In this document: positions 1 through 7,104 of the stretch, piece by piece | How the letters are laid out: each line of letters opens with the position of its first letter | How positions within the stretch are numbered: the stretch's first letter is position 1 | From: Actinobacteria bacterium UBA2184 | Lineage (GTDB): Bacteria; Actinomycetota; Coriobacteriia; Anaerosomatales; Anaerosomataceae | Assembly (NCBI GenBank): GCA_002328745.1 | Contig: DCVQ01000035.1 | Coordinates: 7,341 to 21,366 of the forward strand | Direction: 5' to 3' | Length of the DNA stretch: 14,026 nt | The notes under the pieces: generated by a model | The model's database searches: none | Told to the model about the DNA's origin: nothing | What the model saw: only the letters and a program-made list of their open reading frames with translations | Made by a program: the position numbers and the translations under genes

Positions 1-1394
1 ACCAGGTTCATGTCGCCGAGGACCTTCTGGTACCAGGTGATCTTCTCGCGCAGATCGGTGAGCTCTTCGATGATCTTGCTACGCTCGAGGCCCGTCAGGC
101 GGCGCAGGCGCATCTCGAGAATGGCGTCGGCCTGGATCTCCGAGAGGCCGAACCGGCCCATGAGGCCGGCCTTCGCCTCGGCGTCGTCCTGGCTCCCCCG
201 GATGATCTTGATGACCTCGTCGATGTTGTCGAGGGCGATGACGTAGCCGTCGAGGATGTGGGCGCGCTCCTCGGCCTTGCGCAGGTCGTAGCGCGTGCGG
301 CGGACGATGACGTCCTTCTGGTGCTCGATGTAGTGGAAGAGCATCTGCTTGAGCGAGAGCTCCCTCGGCACGCCGTCGACGAGCGCGAGCTGGATGACGC
401 CCATGCCGGTCTCAAGCGGCGTGTGCTTGAAGAGTTTGTTGAGCACCACCTGCGGGATCGCCGTCTGCTTGAGCTCGACGACCACGCGCATGCCCTTGCG
501 GTCGGATTCATCGCGCAGGTCCGAGATCTCGGTCAGCTTCTTCTCGCGCACCAGATCGGCGATCTTCGTCACAAGCTTGCTTTTGTTCACCGTGTACGGG
601 ATCTCGGTGATGATGATCCGCATGCGCCCGGTCGAGGTCTGCTCGGCGTATGCCTTGCCGCGCACCTTGATCGAGCCGCGGCCCGTTTCGTACGCCGACA
701 CGATGCCCTCGCGGCCCATGATGACGCCGCCCGTGGGGAAGTCGGGGCCCGGGATGTGGGTCATGAGCTGTTCGGTGGTGATCTCAGGGTCGTCGATGAA
801 TGCGATCGTCGCGTCGATGACCTCGGAGAGGTTGTGCGGCAGGATGTTCGTGGCCATGCCGACGGCGATACCCGCCGAGCCGTTTACGAGCAGGTTCGGG
901 TATCGCGACGGGAGCACGAGCGGCTCGGTCAGCGACTCGTCGTAGTTGGGGCCGAATTCGACGGTCTCCTTCTCGAGATCGCGCAAGAGCTCCATCGCGG
1001 GCCGCGCCAGCCGCGACTCGGTGTACCGCATCGCGGCGGCCGAGTCGCCGTCGACCGAGCCGAAGTTTCCGTGGCCGTCGACGAGCGGTGCGCGCATCGC
1101 CCAATCCTGAGCCATGCGCACCATCGTGTCGTAGACAGCCGTGTCGCCGTGGGGGTGGTACTTGCCGATGACCTCACCGACGGTCCACGCCGACTTCTTG
1201 TACGCCCGGTTCGGCGTGAGCCCCGATTCGTGCATCGCGTAGAGGATGCGCCGGTGCACGGGCTTCAGCCCGTCGCGCACGTCCGGAAGCGCGCGGGCCA
1301 CTATGACGCTCATCGAATATTCGAGGAACGACTTACGCAGTTCCTCTTCGATGTCGATGGGCATCACGCTGGATGCGGTCAGCGGTTCAGTCAC
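1..1394 (-). CDS. gyrA: DNA gyrase subunit A, N-terminal part (3' end outside window)
   Basis: GyrA forms the A2B2 gyrase with GyrB. It cuts and rejoins DNA so that ATP hydrolysis by GyrB can introduce negative supercoils. About 464 residues are present, roughly the first half of the usual 800-870, covering the breakage-reunion core; the C-terminal DNA-wrapping domain lies beyond the window. The catalytic tyrosine is visible as AAMRYTE (Y124). The helix-turn-helix with the quinolone-determining stretch reads HPHGDTAVYDTMVRMAQ (about 80-96), with Thr at the position of E. coli Ser83. The start is a GTG at 1394, giving VTEPLTASSVMPIDIEEELRKS, with GAGGAGAT a few bases upstream. The gene follows the small membrane-protein gene by 16 bases, so gyrB, that gene and gyrA look like one transcript. 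The family is certain; only the length is cut. Confidence 0.97.
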   Translation of the reverse strand, partial: MTEPLTASSVMPIDIEEELRKSFLEYSMSVIVARALPDVRDGLKPVHRRILYAMHESGLTPNRAYKKSAWTVGEVIGKYHPHGDTAVYDTMVRMAQDWAMRAPLVDGHGNFGSVDGDSAAAMRYTESRLARPAMELLRDLEKETVEFGPNYDESLTEPLVLPSRYPNLLVNGSAGIAVGMATNILPHNLSEVIDATIAFIDDPEITTEQLMTHIPGPDFPTGGVIMGREGIVSAYETGRGSIKVRGKAYAEQTSTGRMRIIITEIPYTVNKSKLVTKIADLVREKKLTEISDLRDESDRKGMRVVVELKQTAIPQVVLNKLFKHTPLETGMGVIQLALVDGVPRELSLKQMLFHYIEHQKDVIVRRTRYDLRKAEERAHILDGYVIALDNIDEVIKIIRGSQDDAEAKAGLMGRFGLSEIQADAILEMRLRRLTGLERSKIIEELTDLREKITWYQKVLGDMNL

Positions 1395-1410
1395 TTAGAG
1401 CATCTCCTCG

Positions 1411-2010
1411 TCACCTGTGGTGCTTGCGGAACAGCAGGTAAGCGCCGCCGAGAAAGCCGGCCCCGACCAGGAACACCAGGAAGGAGGCCGCGGCGCGGAG
1501 CGCGAAACCCTGGGACCCCGGCGCGCCACCCTTCGCCAGCCAGATCATCGCCTGCATGCTGATGTAGACGCCCATGATGGCGAAGAACACCATGACGCTG
1601 TTGGCCAGAAGCAGGCTCGACTGCAGCGGCGGCGGTTCTTCCGTGCGCAACTCGATCAGCATCGCGGCGATCTGCGCCTCGGGTATCGCGGGCGACGTTC
1701 TGGCCGGCGTCGACGCCGGCCGGGGAGTGACCGGCGCGCCAAGCGAGACACCTTCGGGGGCCGCCACTGGCGTCTTCGCGACCGGAGGCGCCGCCGTCTC
1801 CGGCACGCCCTCCGCCACAGATGGTCCGTCCTGCCGCACCCCGGCCACGATCGCCGCCGCCTCCGCCGCCTGCGCGGCAGCCTCGCGCGCGACGCGCAGG
1901 GCCGCCTCCCGCTCCTCGCGCTCCAGCATCTCCTTCTGGAACCGCTCGAAGGCCTCGCGCTCCCACGGCGGCGGCTCGAATCTCTGCTTGGGCTGTTCGT
2001 CGGCGCACAT
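1411..2010 (-). CDS. hypothetical protein with coiled-coil-like N-terminus and two membrane helices
   Basis: I do not recognise a family for this 199-residue protein. Residues 1-20 contain the motif RFEPPPWE. Residues 18-55 are very rich in Glu, Arg and Ala and are likely a long helix or coiled coil. Residues 60-112 are rich in Pro, Ala and Thr and look disordered. Two hydrophobic segments follow (about 132-157 and 171-194), ending in a basic tail, FRKHHR. There is no signal peptide, so the N-terminal 130 residues are probably cytoplasmic with a helical hairpin in the membrane. The ATG at 2010 is preceded by GGAG. The gene starts 27 bases after gyrB stops and ends 16 bases before gyrA starts, so it is probably co-transcribed with both subunits. 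It does not resemble the actinobacterial DUF3566 membrane protein found after gyrA. Its role is unknown; a link to gyrase is only suggested by position. Confidence 0.8.
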   Translation of the reverse strand: MCADEQPKQRFEPPPWEREAFERFQKEMLEREEREAALRVAREAAAQAAEAAAIVAGVRQDGPSVAEGVPETAAPPVAKTPVAAPEGVSLGAPVTPRPASTPARTSPAIPEAQIAAMLIELRTEEPPPLQSSLLLANSVMVFFAIMGVYISMQAMIWLAKGGAPGSQGFALRAAASFLVFLVGAGFLGGAYLLFRKHHR

Positions 2011-2037
2011 CGTCGCTCTCCAGGTCCGGCACGATGG

Positions 2038-3945
2038 CTATACGTCGAGGAATCGGACGTTCTTGGCGTGGCGCTGGATGAACAGCTTGCGCGGTTCCAC
2101 CTGGTCGCCCATCAGGTCGACGAAGGCCTCCTCGGCGGCAAGGGCGTCATCGAGCGTGACCTGGAGCAGGGTGCGGCGCTCGGGGTCCATCGTCGTCTCC
2201 CACAGCTGCTCCGGGTTCATCTCGCCAAGACCCTTGTAGCGCTGCAGGCTGTACTTCGTGCCCTCCGGCAGCCGCGCGAGCGCCTGCTGGAGCTGCCGGT
2301 CGTTGTACGCGTACTCGTGCTTCTTGCCCATGCTGATCTTGTAGAGCGGCGGCTGCGCGATATAGATGTAGCCGGCGTCGATCATCTCGCGCATGAAGCG
2401 ATAGAAGAACGTGAGGATGAGGCACCTGATGTGAGCGCCGTCCACGTCGGCGTCGGTCATGATGATGACCTTGTGGTACCGCGCCTGGGAGAGGTCGAAC
2501 TCCTCGGCGATGCTCGTCCCGAGGGCCGTGATCATCGCCTGGATCTCCTCGGACGACAGCGCGCGGTTGATGCCCGCCTTCTCGACGTTCAGGATCTTGC
2601 CGCGCAGAGGCAGGATCGCCTGGAAGCTCCGGTCGCGCGCCTGCTTCGCCGAGCCGCCAGCCGAGTCGCCCTCGACGAGGTAGATCTCGGTGAGCGCCGC
2701 TTCTTTGACCGAGCAGTCGGCCAGCTTGCCGGGGAGCGTGGAGCTCTCCAACAGGCCCTTCCGGCGCGTGAGCTCGCGGGCCTTGCGGGCGGCCGCGCGC
2801 GCCTTCGCCGCCTGCGACGACTTCATCACGATGGATCGTGCCGGCTTCGGGTGCTCCTCAAGGTACTCGGCCAGCCCGGTGGTCACGATGGCCTGCACGA
2901 ACGAGCGCATCTCGGTGTTGCCGAGCTTCGTCTTCGTCTGACCCTCGAACTGCGGGTCGGTGAGCTTGACGGAGATGACTGCGGTGAGCCCCTCCCTGAT
3001 GTCCTCGCCGGAGAGGTTGTCGTCCTTCTCTTTGAGGATGCCCTGGCGCCGTGAGTAGTCGTTGATGGTTCGCGTGAGCGCGTTCTTGAAGCCCTCGAGG
3101 TGCGTCCCGCCCTCATGGGTGTTGATGTTGTTCGCGAACGCGAGAACGGTCTCCGAGTAGCCGGTGTTCCACTGGAGCGCCACTTCCGCGATGCCTTCGG
3201 CGCCCTCGGCCTCGAAGTAGATCGGCTTCGAGTGAAGCGCCTCCTTCTTGTCGTTCAGGTACTTCACGAAGTCGACGATGCCGCCGGCGTAGCGGAACTC
3301 CTCCCGCCGCGGGTCGAGCTCGCGCTCGTCGGTGAGGGTGATCTTGAGGTTCTTGTTGAGGAAGGCCGTCTCCCGCATGTGCGAGGCGAGCGTGTCCCAC
3401 GAGTACTCGGTCGTCTCGAACACGTCCGGGTCGGCCCAGAACTTGACAGTCGTTCCGGTCGCCTTCGACTTCGCGCCCTTCTGGAGCGTCCCCAACGCTT
3501 TGCCGCGCTCGAAGGCCATCTCCCACACGTGCCCGTCGCGCTTGACCTCGATCTCGAGCCGGCTTGAGAGGGCGTTCACCACGCTGACGCCAACGCCGTG
3601 GAGGCCGCCGGAGACTTTGTAGCCGCTGCCGCCGAACTTGCCGCCCGCATGCAGGATCGTGAGCGCGACCTCAACACCCGACTTGCGGTACTTGGGAACG
3701 TTATCGACCGGGATGCCGCGCCCGTTGTCGATCACCGTCACCGCGTTGTCGGGGTGGATGATGACGTCGATGCAGCTGCAGTGCCCGGCAAGCGCTTCGT
3801 CGACCGAGTTGTCGACGAGCTCGTAAACGAGGTGATGCAGACCTTTCGGCCCCGTGGAGCCGATGTACATTCCTGGTCGTTTGCGAACCGCTTCAAGGCC
3901 TTCGAGAACCTGGATATCTTTACCGGAATACGAGCTTTCGGACAC
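2038..3945 (-). CDS. gyrB: DNA gyrase subunit B
   Basis: GyrB is the ATPase subunit of gyrase. The 635-residue protein is complete and has the short form without the extra domain of gamma-proteobacterial GyrB. The GHKL ATPase domain comes first: ELVDNSVDEAL (general base E42, Mg-binding N46), DNGRGIP (D73), GGLHGVGVS, and QTKTKLGN in the transducer. The TOPRIM domain follows with VEGDSAGGSAKQARDR (E425) and TDADVDG (D498, D500, D502). The C-terminal motif QRYKGLGEMNPEQLWETTMD docks with GyrA. The start is a GTG at 3945 with GGAG five bases upstream; the first residues are MSESSYSGKDIQVLEGLEAVRKRPGM as usual, which supports this start. A 96-base gap separates it from dciA, the largest spacing in this left-hand run apart from the dnaA-dnaN gap, and may hold a promoter (a poor TACACT/TAGATA pair is the only candidate I see). 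Confidence 0.98.
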   Translation of the reverse strand: MSESSYSGKDIQVLEGLEAVRKRPGMYIGSTGPKGLHHLVYELVDNSVDEALAGHCSCIDVIIHPDNAVTVIDNGRGIPVDNVPKYRKSGVEVALTILHAGGKFGGSGYKVSGGLHGVGVSVVNALSSRLEIEVKRDGHVWEMAFERGKALGTLQKGAKSKATGTTVKFWADPDVFETTEYSWDTLASHMRETAFLNKNLKITLTDERELDPRREEFRYAGGIVDFVKYLNDKKEALHSKPIYFEAEGAEGIAEVALQWNTGYSETVLAFANNINTHEGGTHLEGFKNALTRTINDYSRRQGILKEKDDNLSGEDIREGLTAVISVKLTDPQFEGQTKTKLGNTEMRSFVQAIVTTGLAEYLEEHPKPARSIVMKSSQAAKARAAARKARELTRRKGLLESSTLPGKLADCSVKEAALTEIYLVEGDSAGGSAKQARDRSFQAILPLRGKILNVEKAGINRALSSEEIQAMITALGTSIAEEFDLSQARYHKVIIMTDADVDGAHIRCLILTFFYRFMREMIDAGYIYIAQPPLYKISMGKKHEYAYNDRQLQQALARLPEGTKYSLQRYKGLGEMNPEQLWETTMDPERRTLLQVTLDDALAAEEAFVDLMGDQVEPRKLFIQRHAKNVRFLDV

Positions 3946-4041
3946 TCTGACTCCTTCGCGCTGGCGGGAGCTGTGGGTTCGGAGAGCGGGCGGCGCACAA
4001 CCACGATATCTAGTCGTTCGCCCTGCTCAAGTGTACCACAA

Positions 4042-4653
4042 CTAGTGGGCTGAATCGCCTTCGGGGGGCTCCTTGGAGGTACCCCCCGCAACCGTCTCCG
4101 CGCTGTCTCCAGCGGCGGCTTCAAGCGCTCCTTCGGCCCTCTTGAGGCGCCTTGCCTTCTTCAGCTCGAGGTCGCGTGTCATCACACGCAAGGCGACCTC
4201 TCTGAGTTCCGGGTCCCCGACCGCATCGGCGATGTAGGCCGCCTGCCTCGCTTCGGTCGCATCGAGCGGCACCGGGTCGGGCTCGTTGGACCCGCCGTTA
4301 TCAAGGTCGTCCCCGGTGAGGACGCCCCACATGGCTTCGGCGGCGACCTTCCGGGACACAGTGAAGCGGATCGACTTTACCGAATCCTCACCCAGAGCTG
4401 AATTCAACCTGTCGATCAGATCGCTCGACATCAGCGCAAGCTGGTTCGCCCAGCCCGCGCTGTCGACGAACACCACGAGTTCGCCCTTCTCGCGCAGCGC
4501 AAACCCTTTGGTGTGACCCGCGATGGCCTCTCCTGCGACCTCTCGCCAGGCGAGCACGGCCCCTGCACCGTGACGCTTCCCCTTGCGGTCGGCCTTGCCG
4601 ATCACGCGGTTGGCGATATCTCCGAAGCCGACAGTCCTCTTCTCCCGCGCCAT
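4042..4653 (-). CDS. dciA: DciA-type DUF721 protein, probable replicative helicase loader
   Basis: DUF721 proteins include DciA, the ancestral loader of the replicative helicase DnaB in bacteria that lack DnaC or DnaI; the Mycobacterium homologue also sits between recF and gyrB. The protein has 203 residues. The DUF721 core is about residues 10-100, with AWREVAGEAIAGHT around W36, then VVFVDSAGWANQLALM around W68 and LIDRLNSALG. After it comes a Glu/Asp/Ala-rich tail of about 100 residues with a helical stretch (132-175, ending KKARRLKRAEG). The ATG at 4653 shares its A with the recF TGA stop (TGATG) and GGGAGG precedes it, so translation is coupled to recF. An open frame continues upstream into recF, but that part is antisense-like sequence of another frame and is excluded. 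The family is firm; the loader role is inferred from the family and position. Confidence 0.9.
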   Translation of the reverse strand: MAREKRTVGFGDIANRVIGKADRKGKRHGAGAVLAWREVAGEAIAGHTKGFALREKGELVVFVDSAGWANQLALMSSDLIDRLNSALGEDSVKSIRFTVSRKVAAEAMWGVLTGDDLDNGGSNEPDPVPLDATEARQAAYIADAVGDPELREVALRVMTRDLELKKARRLKRAEGALEAAAGDSAETVAGGTSKEPPEGDSAH

Positions 4654-5756
4654 CACGCGTCGCCTCCCGTGGTGACGACGTCCGCCGACTCCAGCAACCC
4701 GGGCTCGAAGTACCCGGTGTTGGTGGTCGTGATGAACGTCTGTCCCTCCCGGCGCACGAGGTCCGTAAGCGCCCGCCTCCGCGATTCGTCCAGCTCGGAC
4801 ATCACGTCGTCGAGTATGAGGACAGGCGACTTGCCGAGCATGCCGGCCACCACGTTCACCTCGGCCCACTTCCACGCCAGCGCGATCGTCCGCTGCTGGC
4901 CCTGGCTCGCGAAGGTCCGGGCGTCTCGCCCGTCGAGCGTGAAGCCGATGTCGTCGCGATGCGGGCCCACGAGCGACGTCCTCCGCGCCCGTTCGTCGGA
5001 CGCCCGGTGCCGCAACTCGGCTTGCAGGGACGTTTCCAGCTCCTCTTGCGAGGGCGCCCGGGTGGGGTCCTGGAGCCCGATCCCGCACCTGTCGTCGATC
5101 ACGATCGCGAGACTCTCGCCGGCCGAGATGTGCGCGTAGACCGGCGCCGCCGCCTCGGCGACGCGCACGAGCAGTCTGCGCCGGTGCAGGTGCAGCCGCG
5201 CCCCGAGGTGGACGAGGTGCTCGTCCCAGGGGGTGAGGTGTGAGTCCGGCGCGTCGTCGCGCAGGAGGGCGTTGCGCTGCCTGACGACCCGCGCGTAGTC
5301 CCTGCGGAGGGTCGCGTAACCCGAGGACAGTTGGTCGCCGAGCGCGTCGATGGCCGAACGCCGCTGCTCGGCCGGTCCTTTGACCAGTGTGAGATCGTCG
5401 GGTGTGAACACCACGACGGGGACGAACCGGGTCGCCGACCTCGTCTGCTTCCTGGTGACGCCGTCGACCTTCCACCCGCGCCTACCGTCGGCCGTGATGT
5501 GCAGCTCGACGGAGACTGCCGCCGTCTCGCCTTCGGCCTCCATCGTCACCAACGCTTCGCGACAACCCCACCGGATGGTCTCGTCCCATTTGGGCTTGCG
5601 GAACGACTCCCCCGTCGCGATCGTCTGGATGGCTTCCGCGATGGTGGTCTTGCCTGTCGCGTTCGCCCCGACGAAGATGGTCAACCCTTCACCGAACGTG
5701 AAGTCGCGGTGCTTGTAGTTGCGGAAATCCCGCAACCCAAGTCGTGTGATCCACAC
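4653..5756 (-). CDS. recF: DNA replication and repair protein RecF
   Basis: RecF is an SMC-like ATPase that binds gapped DNA and, with RecO and RecR, loads RecA at stalled forks and gaps. The 367-residue length is normal. Visible motifs are the Walker A GANATGKTT (30-38, K36), the ABC signature SQGQQRT (284-290) followed by IALAWKWAE, and the Walker B ILDDVMSELDE (314-324). SLVGPHRDDI (261-270) is also typical. The start is a GTG at 5756, giving VWITRLGLRDFRNY, which matches the usual RecF N-terminus; AAGGG lies about ten bases upstream. The gene begins 16 bases after dnaN stops and overlaps the dciA start by one base, so dnaN, recF and dciA form a tight operon. Confidence 0.97.
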   Translation of the reverse strand: MWITRLGLRDFRNYKHRDFTFGEGLTIFVGANATGKTTIAEAIQTIATGESFRKPKWDETIRWGCREALVTMEAEGETAAVSVELHITADGRRGWKVDGVTRKQTRSATRFVPVVVFTPDDLTLVKGPAEQRRSAIDALGDQLSSGYATLRRDYARVVRQRNALLRDDAPDSHLTPWDEHLVHLGARLHLHRRRLLVRVAEAAAPVYAHISAGESLAIVIDDRCGIGLQDPTRAPSQEELETSLQAELRHRASDERARRTSLVGPHRDDIGFTLDGRDARTFASQGQQRTIALAWKWAEVNVVAGMLGKSPVLILDDVMSELDESRRRALTDLVRREGQTFITTTNTGYFEPGLLESADVVTTGGDA

Positions 5757-5772
5757 GCGGTCAGACGCCCTT

Positions 5773-6873
5773 CTAGCCGAGGCGAACAGGCATGAGCAGG
5801 TACGTGAACCCGTCCCCGTCCGCCGGCTTCAGCACGCCCGGCTTGAGCGGGCTCGTGATCTCCAGTGCGATCGTGTCGCCTTCGGCGACCTGCACCCCGT
5901 CGACGAGGTACGCGTGGTTGAAGGCGATCTCGATGTCCTCACCTTCAGGTGTCACCTGAAGGTCCTCCGTCGCCTCGCCGACATCCTGCGCCGCCGCCGA
6001 GAGCGTGAGCGTGTGCTCCGCGGTGGAGACGCTGATACGCAGCGGCGTGCTGTGCTGGGCCATGAGCGAGACCCGTTTGACCGCCTCGAGAAGCTCGGCG
6101 CGGTCGATGATCACACGGGTAGCGTGTTCCTTCGGAAGGAGTTGCCGGTAGTTCGGGAACGACCCTTCGATCCTCCGGGAGATGAACGTCGTATCGCCGA
6201 ACGTGAACACCACCTGGTTCTCCGAGACGCCGAGCGAGATCGACTCGGCTGCGCCTGCGATCTTCGCCACGTCCTCGAGCGCCTTGCCGGGTATGACGAG
6301 CTCGATGTCGCCCGACATCCCTTCAACCGCCACCTCTCGTACACACAGGCGGTACGAGTCGGTTGCGACCATACGGAGGATCCCCGAGTCAACGACAACA
6401 AGAATGCCGGTGAGGATCGGGCGCGTCTCGTCCTTGCTGACCGCCTTCGAGACCTGATGCACGACGCGGCTGAACGTCTCAGTGGGAAGCGACACGGTGG
6501 TGGATGGGTCGACTTCGGGGAACTTCGGATAATCGTCGGCGGGAAGGGTCTTCATCGTGAACTTCGACTGTCCGCACGTGACAAGGGCCGATCCTCCTGC
6601 GGATACCTCGAGGGTGACCGCCGCTTCCGGCAGGCTACGTACGATATCAGTCAGCAAACGACCTGAGAGCACGGCCTGTCCCGGCTCATCGATCCGGGCC
6701 TTGCATGAGGTCTTGATCGATATCTCAAGGTCGGTCGCCTGGAAGACCACCATGTCGCCTTTGGTCGCGATATGGATGCCCGAGAGGATCGGGAGGGTCG
6801 TGCGCGACGACAGTCCCTTGGAGACCGTGGACAGCGCGTCAAGAAGCTCTCCACGTGCGATCGATACCTTCAT
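5773..6873 (-). CDS. dnaN: DNA polymerase III beta subunit (sliding clamp)
   Basis: DnaN forms the ring-shaped dimer that tethers DNA polymerase III and many repair proteins to DNA. The 366 residues are the usual length for three clamp folds. The start MKVSIARGELLDALSTVSKGLSSRTTLPILSG, the middle segment with GSFPNYRQLLPKE, and the end YLLMPVRLG (which contributes to the client-peptide pocket) are all characteristic. The ATG at 6873 is preceded by GAAGGGG. Upstream is the 231-base dnaA-dnaN gap that holds the probable unwinding site, so the dnaN leader and the origin overlap. recF follows after 16 bases. Confidence 0.98.
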   Translation of the reverse strand: MKVSIARGELLDALSTVSKGLSSRTTLPILSGIHIATKGDMVVFQATDLEISIKTSCKARIDEPGQAVLSGRLLTDIVRSLPEAAVTLEVSAGGSALVTCGQSKFTMKTLPADDYPKFPEVDPSTTVSLPTETFSRVVHQVSKAVSKDETRPILTGILVVVDSGILRMVATDSYRLCVREVAVEGMSGDIELVIPGKALEDVAKIAGAAESISLGVSENQVVFTFGDTTFISRRIEGSFPNYRQLLPKEHATRVIIDRAELLEAVKRVSLMAQHSTPLRISVSTAEHTLTLSAAAQDVGEATEDLQVTPEGEDIEIAFNHAYLVDGVQVAEGDTIALEITSPLKPGVLKPADGDGFTYLLMPVRLG

Positions 6874-6889
6874 GAGTGGCCCCTTCTCT

Positions 6890-6908
6890 TATCTCGGAGA
6901 GATATCTC
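6890..6908. repeat. TATCTC/GAGATA inverted repeat next to the trios
   Basis: TATCTC (6890-6895), the spacer GGA, and GAGATA (6899-6904) form an inverted repeat. The right arm runs into a second palindrome, GAGATATCTC (6899-6908). It lies between the DnaA-trio run and the dnaN ribosome binding site. It could be an operator, a short hairpin in the dnaN leader, or part of the melted region; nothing decides between these. Confidence 0.4.
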
Positions 6909-6909
6909 A

Positions 6910-6952
6910 CAACAGTAGCAGTAGTAATAGGGCGTGTGGACGATGTGGACGA
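6910..6952 (-). other. DnaA-trio basal unwinding element
   Basis: Read from dnaA toward dnaN (minus strand), two abutting 9-mer DnaA boxes (TCGTCCACA twice) are followed by the GC spacer CGCC and then by CTATTACTACTGCTACTG and TTG. On the plus strand these are seven consecutive triplets, CAA CAG TAG CAG TAG TAA TAG (6910-6930), all with a central A. This is the order described for the bacterial DnaA-trio element: boxes, GC-rich spacer, then 3'-GAT-type trios on which DnaA assembles on single-stranded DNA. Orientation and distance fit without gaps. That this is where the strands open is inference from pattern and position. Confidence 0.75.
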
Positions 6953-7104
6953 AGGTCGTTTGCGCAGCCCAGGGCTCCTGTCCGGCCTGTGGATGAGATG
7001 TTCGCTCTTTGCATCCATCTATCCACATTTACACCGCTCCCTGTCTTCTTCCACAACCCCCTACCCCTCGTGGACATATCACCCACACGCTATCCACACC
7101 TTGT

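Larger units (their letters stand above)
6874..7104. other. oriC: replication origin, dnaA-dnaN part (DnaA boxes plus unwinding element)
   Basis: This gap between dnaA and dnaN holds several DnaA boxes. TGTGGACGA occurs twice back to back (6935-6943, 6944-6952). TGTGGATGA is at 6988-6996. CTATCCACA is at 7019-7027 and at 7090-7098. Weaker look-alikes occur at 7047-7055 and around 7070. The boxes at 6935-6996 read as boxes on the minus strand and those at 7019-7098 on the plus strand, so the two groups face each other. In B. subtilis the unwinding part of the bipartite origin lies in the same place. The dnaN promoter must also lie here or upstream, but I see no convincing -35/-10 pair on the minus strand. 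Confidence 0.8.

Noticed and set aside
1130..1160. Thr at the E. coli Ser83 position of GyrA as a quinolone-resistance mutation
   Set aside because: Thr occurs naturally at this position in susceptible species such as Pseudomonas aeruginosa, so it is not evidence of resistance.
258..1562. 434-codon open frame on the plus strand
   Set aside because: It is antisense to gyrA, whose catalytic and DNA-binding motifs are clear. Long antisense frames are expected in high-GC coding DNA.
1417..3054. 545-codon open frame on the plus strand
   Set aside because: It is antisense to the membrane-protein gene and gyrB, is rich in Arg, Leu and His, and shows no domain.
4654..5475. upstream extension of the dciA frame to a start at 5475
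   Set aside because: The extension runs through recF in another frame and is Arg/Ala-rich. The coupled ATG at 4653 has a strong ribosome binding site and matches the family N-terminus.
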